This document shows positions 27,409 through 35,939 of a DNA stretch of 64,000 nucleotides, in pieces. A program made the translations under genes and the position numbers. The notes beneath the pieces were generated by a model. That model ran no database searches and was not told the DNA's origin. It saw only the letters and a program-made list of their open reading frames with translations. Positions within the stretch are counted from its first letter, which is position 1. The number at the start of each line of letters is the position of its first letter. Source of the stretch: Chitiniphilus eburneus (lineage in GTDB: Bacteria > Pseudomonadota > Gammaproteobacteria > Burkholderiales > Chitinibacteraceae); NCBI RefSeq assembly GCF_005048205.1, contig NZ_SUMF01000005.1, positions 93,748 to 157,747 on the forward strand. Direction: 5' to 3'.

Positions 27409-28524
27409 ATGCAAGTCGCCAACGAGCTAGCGCCACTGCCCCGCATCCTGGTCGTGGACGATTCCCGCATCGTCCGGGCCACGGTGAAGAAACACCTTGG
27501 CGATCAGTTCGACGTGGTGGAGGCGGCGGATGGCGAGGCCGGCTGGCAGAAGCTGCTGGCCGATGCCGACATCCAGCTGCTGCTGTCCGACCTGACCATG
27601 CCGGAACTGGATGGCCTGGGCCTGCTGGCGCGCGTGCGTGCGGCCGGAGAGCCGCGCCTGCGGCAACTGCCCATCATCATCATTTCCGGTGAAGAAGACG
27701 AAGCCACACGCCTGCACTGCGTCGAATGCGGTGCCAGCGATTTCGTCACCAAATCCACCGACCGTGCCGAGATGCTGGCGCGCGTACGCGCCAACATCGA
27801 GCGCGCCGCCAATCTCCAGGCGCTGGAGAGCAGCCGCACCGAGGCGGCCCGCTCCGCCACGCATCATCCGGCCACCGGCGCCGGCACGCAGCACCTGCTC
27901 ACCCTCCAGACCGAACAGGCGCTGGCCTTCGCCCGTCGCCACCAGAGCGATGTAACGGTGGTGCTGATCGAGATCGATCATTTCCAGGCATTGTCCGACA
28001 AGCTGGGTGCACGCGTGGTCGAGCAGATGCTCGGCTTGCTCACCAAGCACCTGGCGGTCAAGTTGCGGCGCGAAGATACCCTGGCGCTGGTGGAAGGCGC
28101 TCGCTTCGCCGTGGTGTCGCCCGGCACCACGCTGACCGAGGCCCGGGTGCTGGCGGAACGGTTGCGCCAGACCATCGCCAACGCGCGGATCAACTTCCGG
28201 GGCGAGCAGTTGCAGGTGACGGCCAGCCTGGCCGTGGCCAATTCCCGCGAGGACGCCAACGAGGATGCCGCCGCGCTGATCACCAGCGCCAGTGATCGGC
28301 TCTACGCCACCCCGGGCGAGAATCGGGTGGTGGCCCCGGACGATATGCCGATCGCTCCCGCGCCCACCCTGGGCGAAGCCCTGCTGATGCTGCACAACGG
28401 GCAGATCGACGCCCTGCGTCCGCATCTGCCGGGGCTGATGGCCGTGCTGGCGCCCCTGATCACGCTGGCCAACGACGAACTGCAACTGGGCTGGTCGCTG
28501 GATAGCCTGCCTCGGCAGCATTGA
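27409..28524 (+). CDS. Response regulator with degenerate GGDEF output domain
   Basis: A 371-residue cytoplasmic protein. The receiver domain (~10-130) has the acidic pair in VVDDSR, phospho-acceptor Asp61 in LLSDLTMPELDG and a lysine in VTKSTD. The second domain (~160-305) has GGDEF-fold landmarks (VVLIEIDHFQALSDKLGARVVEQML) but the active-site signature is replaced by EGARF, so cyclase activity is unlikely. A helical tail of ~60 residues follows. It may bind c-di-GMP or another protein instead. No neighbouring kinase gene, so an orphan regulator. Confidence 0.85.
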   Translation: MQVANELAPLPRILVVDDSRIVRATVKKHLGDQFDVVEAADGEAGWQKLLADADIQLLLSDLTMPELDGLGLLARVRAAGEPRLRQLPIIIISGEEDEATRLHCVECGASDFVTKSTDRAEMLARVRANIERAANLQALESSRTEAARSATHHPATGAGTQHLLTLQTEQALAFARRHQSDVTVVLIEIDHFQALSDKLGARVVEQMLGLLTKHLAVKLRREDTLALVEGARFAVVSPGTTLTEARVLAERLRQTIANARINFRGEQLQVTASLAVANSREDANEDAAALITSASDRLYATPGENRVVAPDDMPIAPAPTLGEALLMLHNGQIDALRPHLPGLMAVLAPLITLANDELQLGWSLDSLPRQH

Positions 28525-28539
28525 CGGGCTGTGTGTTTT

Positions 28540-28557
28540 GCGCCCACCGGGCGCTTT
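28540..28557 (+). terminator. Short hairpin after the REC/GGDEF-like gene
   Basis: GCGCCC (28540-28545), 3-base loop, GGGCGC (28549-28554), then TTT. It starts 16 nt after the stop codon. The U-tract is weak. Confidence 0.5.
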
Positions 28558-29120
28558 CCTCGAACTAATACCAGTGCCCCCGCTGCCGGGATGTCAGGCA
28601 GCGCGCCTCGGTTTGCCCTGAATAGAGTGCATCACCGCAATGGGATGCACATTTGTAAGCCGGCACGCATCGCCGCCACGGAACAGGTATTCCGGGCGGC
28701 GTTTTCATTTCGGGCATCGATCGGATTTTGCGCAAACTGGCATGCCCTGATGCGCGCGCCGCGCGCAAGGATGCGGCCTGCGGCACTTTTCGGCACAGCT
28801 TGTCGCAATGCGCCCAAGGGCTGGCGCCGGCATCAAATTACTGTGATTCTCATCACTTATTGTGCGATAACTCTTCATTGTTCAGTATGGATGGATAAAA
28901 ATTGAACTTTGAGAATGTTTGTAATGTTTACGTATCCATTACAGATATTCATATTGCATACTTGCAGGGCCGTTACCTGAGCCAGGCGAAACGACGGGTT
29001 TTCGGGCCGTTGAAAGGTCATACCGCAATGGGCGCAAAGACGCCTTTCGTGAAGATAATGCTTTTAAAAACAAACGTTCCAGTCCGTATGTGCGGCATCA
29101 ATTTGCCATGGTTGCGGGGG

Positions 29121-29135
29121 ATAACGAAACGTTAT
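29121..29135. promoter_or_regulatory. Candidate TetR operator, palindrome 1
   Basis: ATAACG-AAA-CGTTAT, a perfect 6-bp inverted repeat with a 3-base spacer, 31 bp before the TetR gene. Position and symmetry fit an autoregulatory operator. Confidence 0.5.
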
Positions 29136-29137
29136 AG

Positions 29138-29153
29138 CCTGACGCCCGTCAGG
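29138..29153. promoter_or_regulatory. Candidate TetR operator, palindrome 2
   Basis: CCTGACG-CC-CGTCAGG, a perfect 7-bp inverted repeat with a 2-base spacer, 2 bp after palindrome 1 and 13 bp before the start codon. Could be a second operator or an mRNA hairpin occluding the ribosome site (AGG 29151-29153 lies in it). Confidence 0.5.
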
Positions 29154-29166
29154 TAGAATTCATGTC

Positions 29167-29787
29167 ATGGCTACACAATCCGAACGTTCATTCCTTACTC
29201 AGAATCGCCTGGTCAAGGCCACCATCGACATCCTGGTCGAGCAGGGGTATGCCGCTTTGGGCGAGCAACGCATCTGCATGCGCGCCGGCGTCAGCCGGGG
29301 TGCGTTGCGTCATCATTACCCGCAGGGTCGTTACGACCTGCTGCCCAACGTGGTGGAAAGCCTGCTGGACGACGAAGCCACCCGCATGGCTTCGCTGGGG
29401 CCGCTTAGTGCCAAGGAGCGGTTGTATCTCATGCTCTATGGCCTGATGGCCATGCCGCACCGGCAGGTTTCGGTGGCGATCCTGGAGATCTGGATGGCGG
29501 CGCGCGGCGATGCCAAGCTCGCCCGTTGCACCAAGTCGATCTTCGACGACGTGCTGACCCGGCTCTTCGGACACGCACCCGGCCAGCCGGCCGATGCCGA
29601 AGAACTGGCGCTGCGCTGCCTGTTGCATGGCGCGACACTGCATCGCTTCTCTTCGGACTACAACAGCGAAACCCTGCAACAGTCGGTGCGCTGGATGCTC
29701 GATCGACTCGATCCGCCGCCCAAGGTGGACGAGTTGCTCGCGGCGTGGCTTGAAAGCGCCGTCAAGGCTGAGCCCGCCCTGGCCTGA
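29167..29787 (+). CDS. TetR family transcriptional regulator
   Basis: A 206-residue regulator. The N-terminal helix-turn-helix (~10-57) reads KATIDILVEQGYAAL, ICMRAGVSRGALRHHYPQGRYDLL, a standard TetR DNA-binding domain. The remaining ~150 residues are helical and form the ligand domain, whose inducer cannot be guessed. Two adjacent palindromes in front of the gene suggest autoregulation. No obvious target gene is divergent from it. Convergent with nadE; the two share a terminator. Confidence 0.9.
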   Translation: MATQSERSFLTQNRLVKATIDILVEQGYAALGEQRICMRAGVSRGALRHHYPQGRYDLLPNVVESLLDDEATRMASLGPLSAKERLYLMLYGLMAMPHRQVSVAILEIWMAARGDAKLARCTKSIFDDVLTRLFGHAPGQPADAEELALRCLLHGATLHRFSSDYNSETLQQSVRWMLDRLDPPPKVDELLAAWLESAVKAEPALA

Positions 29788-29810
29788 GGCACGGTGGACT
29801 GCCCGCATGA

Positions 29811-29837
29811 AAAACGGCGCCCTTTCGGCGCCGTTTT
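29811..29837. terminator. Bidirectional terminator between TetR gene and nadE
   Basis: AAAACGGCGCC (29811-29821) pairs with GGCGCCGTTTT (29827-29837) around a 5-base loop, with more Ts after it and As before it, so it works for both convergent genes. Confidence 0.9.
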
Positions 29838-29861
29838 TTGTCCGCAGGGCGGGCAGGGAGA

Positions 29862-31475
29862 TCAGGAAGCCCAGCGATTGGTGATCGGCATGCGCCAGTC
29901 GCGGCCGAATGCGCGGTGCGTCACCCGTGGCCCGACCGGCGCCTGCCGCCGCTTGTATTCGTTCACCTTCAGCAGCCACACCACGCGGTTCACGTCCGCC
30001 TCGCTATAGCCGCGCGCGACGATCTCGGCCCGGGAAACGTTTTCCTCCACGTAGGCGGCGAGGATGGCGTCGAGGATCTCGTACGGCGGCAGACTGTCCT
30101 GGTCCACCTGGTCCGGCCGCAGTTCGGCAGAGGGCGGGCGGGTGATGATACGTTCCGGGATGACCGCGCCACCGGGAAAGGCATGGCTGCGGTTGCGCCA
30201 TTCGGAAAGCTGGTAGACCAGCGTCTTGGCCACGTCCTTCAGCACCGCGTAGCCGCCCGCCATGTCGCCGTAGAGTGTGGCGTAGCCGGTGGTCATCTCG
30301 CTCTTGTTGCCGGTGGTGAGCACCAGCCGCCCGCTCTTGTTCGACATCGCCATCAGCAGCGTGCCCCGAATGCGGCTTTGCAGGTTCTCCTCGCTGGTAT
30401 CGGGCGCGGTGCCGGCGAAGGCGGGCGCCAGCCCGGCCATGAAGGCCTCGTAGATCGGCCAGATTTCGATCTCCGAGTACTGGCACCCCAGCAGCCCGAT
30501 CATCTCGCGCGAATCGTCCACGCTGATGTCGGCGGTGTAGCGCGACGGCATCATCACCGCGTGCACCTTGTTGGCGCCAAGCGCATCGCAGGCGATGGCC
30601 AGCGTCAGGCCGCTGTCGATCCCGCCCGACAGCCCCAGCAGCACGCCGGGGAAGCCGTTCTTGCCGATATAGTCGCGCACGCCCAGCACCAGCGCGCGGT
30701 AGATGCTTTCCAGCTCATCGGGCGCGGGTGCCTGCTTGCCAGGCAGCAGGTCGCCGCCGGAGAACTCGACCAGCTCGAGCGCCGGCTCGAACGCGGGCAG
30801 TTCGGCCACCACGCGGCAATCGCGGTTCATGGCGAACGAATGCCCATCGAACACCAGTTCGTCCTGGCCGCCCACCATGTTCACGTAGATCGCCGGCACG
30901 CCGGTTTCCTCCACGCGCTGCGCCAGTACCTGGTGCCGCGTCGATTGCTTGGCCTTGTGATAGGGCGAAGCATTGAGCACCAGCAACAGCTCGGCGCCAT
31001 CGTCGTGCGCGGCGGCGGCCGGGTCCACTTCCCAGATGTCCTCGCAGATCAGCACGCCCACGCGGCAGCCATCCTGCTCGAACACCAGCGGCGCGGCGCC
31101 CGGCGTGAAATAGCGCACCTCGTCGAACACCGCGTCGTTGGGCAGCAGCATCTTTTCGTAGCGGCCCAGCACATTGCCGTCCCGGATTACCGTGGCGGCA
31201 TTGAAACGCTCGTCGCCCGCTGCGTAGGGATGGCCGACCACCAGCGTGATGTCGTCCACCTCGTCGATCAGGCGGCCGATCGCGGTGGCGCAGTCCTTGA
31301 GGAAGGCCGGCCGCAGCAACAGATCCTCGGGCGGGTAGCCGGTCAGTGCCAGCTCGGGTGTGACCAGGATATCCGCGCCGCGCGCGCGCGCATCGCGGGC
31401 GGCGGCGAGGATCAGGTCGAGATTGCCGGCGAGGTCGCCGACCAGGGGGTTGAACTGGGCGAGGGCGATGCGCAT
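29862..31475 (-). CDS. nadE: Glutamine-dependent NAD+ synthetase
   Basis: A 537-residue two-domain enzyme making NAD+ from deamido-NAD+ with ammonia from glutamine. The N-terminal nitrilase-type amidase (~1-255) has the Glu-Lys-Cys triad in TPELALTGYPPED, GRYEKMLLPN and GVLICEDIWE. The C-terminal synthetase (~270-537) has the P-loop LSGGIDSG and LTTGNKSEMTTGYATLYGD. Start 31475 is set by the typical opening MRIALAQFNPLVGDL; an upstream in-frame Met would add 21 unrelated residues. Confidence 0.96.
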   Translation of the reverse strand: MRIALAQFNPLVGDLAGNLDLILAAARDARARGADILVTPELALTGYPPEDLLLRPAFLKDCATAIGRLIDEVDDITLVVGHPYAAGDERFNAATVIRDGNVLGRYEKMLLPNDAVFDEVRYFTPGAAPLVFEQDGCRVGVLICEDIWEVDPAAAAHDDGAELLLVLNASPYHKAKQSTRHQVLAQRVEETGVPAIYVNMVGGQDELVFDGHSFAMNRDCRVVAELPAFEPALELVEFSGGDLLPGKQAPAPDELESIYRALVLGVRDYIGKNGFPGVLLGLSGGIDSGLTLAIACDALGANKVHAVMMPSRYTADISVDDSREMIGLLGCQYSEIEIWPIYEAFMAGLAPAFAGTAPDTSEENLQSRIRGTLLMAMSNKSGRLVLTTGNKSEMTTGYATLYGDMAGGYAVLKDVAKTLVYQLSEWRNRSHAFPGGAVIPERIITRPPSAELRPDQVDQDSLPPYEILDAILAAYVEENVSRAEIVARGYSEADVNRVVWLLKVNEYKRRQAPVGPRVTHRAFGRDWRMPITNRWAS

Positions 31476-31544
31476 GGAAAGGGCCGATCTACGGAAAACC
31501 TCGATTTTAGCAGCGCGCACCCACGCGTAGCGCCACAAGGTGGG

Positions 31545-31581
31545 CCGGCCCCGGCGGGACGGAAACCGCAGCCGGGGCCGG
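31545..31581. repeat. 11-bp GC hairpin between nadE and the lipoprotein gene
   Basis: CCGGCCCCGGC (31545-31555) pairs perfectly with GCCGGGGCCGG (31571-31581). It lies just beyond the stop of the minus-strand lipoprotein gene. There is no T-tract, so a Rho-independent terminator is uncertain. Confidence 0.5.
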
Positions 31582-31586
31582 GGGCG

Positions 31587-32699
31587 TCAACCGGCCAGGC
31601 ACTTGTTCCGGGCCTGGTCGGGATCGAGGTTGCGGATGGTGATGTAGAACTGCTGGCAGACCTGGGGGCCGGTCGCCGGCCAGCGTAGCTGGCAGTTGTT
31701 CAGCGCGGCGTCCGGATCACCCAGCGGCTGCGCCGCCATGGCGACCTGCCAGCAGGCGGCGGTCAGATCCTGTCCCATCACGCGGATACCGGCGGCGTCC
31801 GCCTGCTTCTGGTCGCCGCCGTATTGCTTGGGATCGGCGGCGTACCAGATGTAACTGGGGTGGTTGGCGCCGATGGCCTGCACCGTACGGCCGGCAACGG
31901 GCGAGAACCGGGTCAGCCCCAGCACCTTGATCGCGGGTAGCTGGTACTGCTGCGCCAGCCATTGCCGCGCCGGGCCGCCGAACGCCACCAGCGGGCGCGC
32001 CACGCCGTCGGCGCCGGCGGTCCACTGCCCGAGCAGCGATACGGTGTAGTCGCTGAAGTCGTCGTACACCCCTTCGAGCGAGCCACCGGCGCTGGCGGGC
32101 GCGGCAATGGGCGCGATATCGACGATGGTCTGGTATGGGTCGGTTGCGCTGGACGACACCCCGTTGCTCACCAGCAGGCTGGCCCAGCGTCGGGTCGTGG
32201 CGGCCAGCAGATAGTCCTGCGTCTGCGTCATCACCGTATCGGGTGGGAAATGCAGAAGCTGCACGCTGGGGTTGTTGCGCATCGCGAAGCCCAGCGGCAG
32301 GAAGAAATGCCAGTCGGCGTGCCATTGACCGGCCTGCTGCAACCGTTGTGCGTCGGTGTAGCCGATCTGGCCGGCGGCGAGGAAATCCGTGATGGTCTGG
32401 CCGTAGTTGGCCGGCACGCCGCTCAGCCGCGCGACGATCTGCCCCTGTTCCTCCACCACGCTGACCTCGGCATTCGGGTAGCCGTCGCGCGCCACACTCA
32501 GCGCCAGCCAGTGCCGCACCGTGTCGGTCAGCGTCGGCGCAGGCGTGGGGCACTGGTTCAGACAGTTGGGATACGAGAACAATGCTGTCACTCGCGCGGT
32601 GTCGCCCAGCGGGACGGTGGCGGATGGACGATACGGGGTGGCGCAGGCGCCGAGCAACAACAGGGCAAGGATGGACAGACGCGACAGGCGGACGAGCAT
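31587..32699 (-). CDS. Lipoprotein of unknown function
   Basis: A 370-residue lipoprotein. The start at 32699 is fixed by AAGGAG 7 nt upstream and by a signal peptide with lipobox LLGAC (Cys at about residue 19). The mature part has several cysteines (YPNCLNQC, ACWQVAM, LNNCQLRW, QVCQQF, ARNKCLAG) that could form disulfides in the periplasm, and a repeated theme of Tyr/Trp-rich strands. It resembles no family I can name. A longer upstream frame exists but has no ribosome site. It lies downstream of the hybrid kinase in the same direction (186-bp gap). Confidence 0.8.
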   Translation of the reverse strand: MLVRLSRLSILALLLLGACATPYRPSATVPLGDTARVTALFSYPNCLNQCPTPAPTLTDTVRHWLALSVARDGYPNAEVSVVEEQGQIVARLSGVPANYGQTITDFLAAGQIGYTDAQRLQQAGQWHADWHFFLPLGFAMRNNPSVQLLHFPPDTVMTQTQDYLLAATTRRWASLLVSNGVSSSATDPYQTIVDIAPIAAPASAGGSLEGVYDDFSDYTVSLLGQWTAGADGVARPLVAFGGPARQWLAQQYQLPAIKVLGLTRFSPVAGRTVQAIGANHPSYIWYAADPKQYGGDQKQADAAGIRVMGQDLTAACWQVAMAAQPLGDPDAALNNCQLRWPATGPQVCQQFYITIRNLDPDQARNKCLAG

Positions 32700-32860
32700 G
32701 CGGGTTCTCCTTCTTGGGGGCTGGAAGCGTGGGCGCGAGGCCCGGAGTACTGCAAAACCTGGGGCGAAGCAGCCTTCAGCACGGGGGCCTGGGGCCGGCT
32801 CTGGAGCCATGACGATGAACGAATCGCCTGCTTGCCTGGCCGACGACAGCACCCGCCGAG

Positions 32861-32888
32861 CGCGCTGCGCGCCTGGTGACACGTCCTA
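32861..32888. repeat. Probable remnant of the MITE-like element, copy D
   Basis: Read on the minus strand from 32888: TAGGACGTGTCACCAGG. The first 12-13 bases match the element end (AGGACGTGTCA is exact to the right end of copy A), then the match stops. Its TAG is the stop codon of the hybrid kinase gene. Short, so chance cannot be fully excluded. Confidence 0.45.
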
Positions 32889-35807
32889 GGAACCGGCGGT
32901 GTCCCGTTCCTGGAAATAGCGATTCAGCGACGCGATGACTTCATCCAGCGCCACGCACAGGGTCTCGACTTCCTGTGCGCATCGGCCCCGGTAGGCGACG
33001 TTTTCCAGCGTGGCGGCGGCGTCGGCCAGCCGGTTCGCGCAGATGTGCCGTCCCACGGCCTTGAGCGAATGCGCGGTGCGGGCCAGATCGTCCAGCCGCT
33101 CTTCGTCCAGCGCGCCGCGCAGTTGGGCGGGTGTTGCGGCATGGTGGCCGGCCATGTTGCGCAGGACCGCCAGGTAGCGGTCGGTGGCCAGTCCTACCTG
33201 GATGCGTCCGGCTTCCAGGTCGATGCCCGGCAGCACCGGTAACGGGGCCGCGTCCGCCGAAACGGCGATGCGCGTCGGCGCGCGTTCGATCCAGCGGCCC
33301 AGCACCGTGTACAGGGTGTCGGCCTTGAAGGGCTTGGTGATGTGATCGTTCATGCCCGCTTCCAGGCTGCGGTCGCGATCGCCGTTCAGCGCGTGCGCGG
33401 TCATGGCAATGATGGGCAGGCTGGCCAGGCGGCTGGTGTGCCGGATTTCGCGGGTGGCGGCCAGGCCGTCGAGTTCGGGCATCTGGATATCCATCAGTAC
33501 CGCGTTGTAGGGCCTGGCGTGCACTTTGGCGATGGCTTCCCGGCCGTTTTCCGCGGTTTCCACGGCAACGCCCACGGCGTCCAGCAGTTCCTCGGCGATC
33601 TGGCGATTGATCGGGTTGTCCTCGACCAGCAGCACCCGTGCGCCACGTAATTGCTGCTCGGTCTGCTGTGCCAGCGGCAGCAGGTCTGAGGGGCGCCGGC
33701 TGGGGCGATCGGCGTCGGGGTCCGTCAGGATGGTTTCCAGGCTGTCGAGCAGCACCGGTTCCAGCACCGGCTTGAGCAGCACCGCGCAGGGCTGGAGATG
33801 GGCGGGATATTGCTGGATGGCGTCGCAGCCGGCGGCATCCGTCATGAACAGCACCGGCAGGCTTTGCAGGGGGGGATGGTCGCGCAGCCGTTCCAGCAGG
33901 GCCTGGCCTTTCAGATCGGGCAGGGCATGGTCGGACAAGACCAGCGTGTAGGGGCGCTTTTCCTCGAGTGCGTCATACGCCGCCGTCACCGCCGCGTTGC
34001 CACTGGCCGCCTGGTCGACCAGCGCGCCCAGCCTTTCCAGCAGGCTGGCGACAGTGGCGCGCACCATCGCATTGTCGTCGGCCAGCAGCACGCGCTTGCC
34101 GTGCAGGGTATCGGGACGTGGCGGCGCGCTGTCCACCGGCACCACGTCGAAGGTCAGCATGAAGTCGAAGCAGCTGCCGCTGCCGGGCACGCTTTCCAGG
34201 CGGATGGTGCCGCCCATCGCCTCCACCAGTTGCCGGCAGATCGCCAGTCCCAGGCCCGTACCGCCGTAGCGGCGGGTGATCGATTCGTCGGCCTGGGCGA
34301 AGGCATCGAACAACGTTGCCTTGCGCTCGGGCGCCACGCCGATGCCCGAATCGGCCACCGCGAACAGCAGTCGCGCCTGCGTGGGCGTCTGTTCGGCGAC
34401 GCTGATCAGCACCAGCACCTCGCCCTGCTCGGTGAACTTGACCGCGTTGTTGACCAGGTTAAGCAGCACCTGACCCAGGCGCAGCGGATCGCCGTACAGC
34501 AGCTTGGGGACATCCGGCGCCACGTCGAAGATCAGTTCCACCGGCTTGTCGCTGGTTTTGTAGAGCACCAGGCTGGCCAGGTTGCCCAGCACCTTGTCGA
34601 GCGAGAACACCACGTGCTCCAGCTGGAGCTTGGCGGCCTCCAGCTTGGAGAGATCGAGCACATCGTTGATCAGGCCCAGCAGGGTATCGGCGGAATAGCG
34701 GATCTTGTCCAGGTAGTCGCGTTGCTTGCGGGTCAGCGTGGTTTGCAGCGCCAGGTTGCTCATGCCGAGGATGGCATTCATCGGTGTGCGGATCTCATGG
34801 CTCATCCGCGCGAGGAAATCCGATTTGGCGCGGTCCGCCTGTTGCGCACGATGCGCGGCCTCGCGCAGCGAATGCATCCAGTAGTTGACGAAGCGATAGC
34901 CGATGAAGGCCATCGCGATGAACATGATCCCCAGCACCCAGTACACCGCCGAGGCGGAATCCTGCACCAGTGCCATCGCCTGCCGCAGCCCGTTGGGATC
35001 GGGCCCGGTGGCCAGGCCGGCGGCGGCGCGGCGGCTCAGCGCGAACGACAGTGACAGGAACAGGAACACCGCGATCACCAGGATGCAGGCGGCCGGCAGC
35101 ATCCAGCGGTTGCTGCCGGTCGTGGCCGGCTTGACGCTGGCGGGGTGATAGCGCACCCGCCAGCGCACCAGCGCGGGGGCGACGGCAATCAGCAGCGGCG
35201 CGGTGATCAGCACGTTCTGAAGAAAATTGCCCAACCACCAGCCCTGCCAGATGGCGAAGGTCTGCAACGTGGTGGCGGTATTGGCGTGGGTCCAGATGAA
35301 GGCGCCGCTGGCACTGAACACCGCGCCGAAGAAGGCCAGCAGCACGAAGAACAGCCAGGCATCGAGCGAACGCAGGTCCACCCGCACCGGCAACGCGCGG
35401 TAGCACACGGCGAACACCGCCAGCCCCAGCGGGTTGGACAACGCGAACAGCGCGGCCCAGTCGGGCGACATGCCGGCGGCCAGTGACAGGCTCAGGGTAG
35501 CGAAATAGGCGGGGATCGCACCCCACCAGTAACCGAAGCAACAGGTCCAGATCACGCACAGTGTGAGCGGTGGGTAGATCGAAACGAAGGCTTCGCTACC
35601 GCCGAAGCGCAGCGGAAGGCCGGACCAGTCGGCCTGGATGGAGATCAGGCCCAGCGCGATGCACGCCACCAGCGTGAGCAGCCAGGCACCCAGCAGGAGG
35701 GTACCGCCAGGCACGGCGAAAGGATGGAGCAGATGCCGGAGGGAAAGTGGAAAGTGCGCTGCCTCGTTCTGGCCGACGGCGGAGGAGGGCGGGGCGTCTC
35801 GCATCAT
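32886..35807 (-). CDS. MASE1 hybrid sensor histidine kinase with two receivers and HPt
   Basis: A 973-residue inner-membrane hybrid kinase. A MASE1-type sensor with about eight membrane spans (~35-320) is followed by HisKA (phospho-His337 in RMSHEIRTPMNAILG), an ATPase domain (NLVNNAVKFTEQG, GTGLGLAICRQLV), a first receiver (~575-690, LVLSDHALPDLKG), a second receiver (~720-840, VLMDIQMPELDG and TKPF) and an HPt domain (~870-965, ARTAHSLKAVGRHI). This is the BarA-like phosphorelay plan. No cognate DNA-binding regulator is adjacent; the nearest output genes are the c-di-GMP enzymes 132 bp upstream on the same strand. Confidence 0.92.
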   Translation of the reverse strand: MMRDAPPSSAVGQNEAAHFPLSLRHLLHPFAVPGGTLLLGAWLLTLVACIALGLISIQADWSGLPLRFGGSEAFVSIYPPLTLCVIWTCCFGYWWGAIPAYFATLSLSLAAGMSPDWAALFALSNPLGLAVFAVCYRALPVRVDLRSLDAWLFFVLLAFFGAVFSASGAFIWTHANTATTLQTFAIWQGWWLGNFLQNVLITAPLLIAVAPALVRWRVRYHPASVKPATTGSNRWMLPAACILVIAVFLFLSLSFALSRRAAAGLATGPDPNGLRQAMALVQDSASAVYWVLGIMFIAMAFIGYRFVNYWMHSLREAAHRAQQADRAKSDFLARMSHEIRTPMNAILGMSNLALQTTLTRKQRDYLDKIRYSADTLLGLINDVLDLSKLEAAKLQLEHVVFSLDKVLGNLASLVLYKTSDKPVELIFDVAPDVPKLLYGDPLRLGQVLLNLVNNAVKFTEQGEVLVLISVAEQTPTQARLLFAVADSGIGVAPERKATLFDAFAQADESITRRYGGTGLGLAICRQLVEAMGGTIRLESVPGSGSCFDFMLTFDVVPVDSAPPRPDTLHGKRVLLADDNAMVRATVASLLERLGALVDQAASGNAAVTAAYDALEEKRPYTLVLSDHALPDLKGQALLERLRDHPPLQSLPVLFMTDAAGCDAIQQYPAHLQPCAVLLKPVLEPVLLDSLETILTDPDADRPSRRPSDLLPLAQQTEQQLRGARVLLVEDNPINRQIAEELLDAVGVAVETAENGREAIAKVHARPYNAVLMDIQMPELDGLAATREIRHTSRLASLPIIAMTAHALNGDRDRSLEAGMNDHITKPFKADTLYTVLGRWIERAPTRIAVSADAAPLPVLPGIDLEAGRIQVGLATDRYLAVLRNMAGHHAATPAQLRGALDEERLDDLARTAHSLKAVGRHICANRLADAAATLENVAYRGRCAQEVETLCVALDEVIASLNRYFQERDTAGS

Positions 35808-35939
35808 GAAGCGGGGGCGATGTCCTGTCTGGTCGATCGGGAACCCCGCCGCGCGGACGGGTGTGCGTACATGATTGTTCGAAGCGGGCGTTCCGGCCAG
35901 TGGATACGACGATCGGAGGGCTCAGGTGTGACGTGGACG

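Larger units (their letters stand above)
28525..29166. other. Non-coding stretch upstream of the TetR gene
   Basis: 642 bp without a credible gene. It holds two terminator-like hairpins (28540-28557; 28671-28701, a CGCCGCC/GGCGGCG stem followed by TTTT), an unusually AT-rich segment (about 28830-28960) and two palindromes just before the TetR gene. Confidence 0.6.

Noticed and set aside
28531..28905. 124-residue plus-strand frame upstream of the TetR gene
   Set aside because: No ribosome site, spans two terminator-like hairpins, and composition is unlike the neighbouring proteins.
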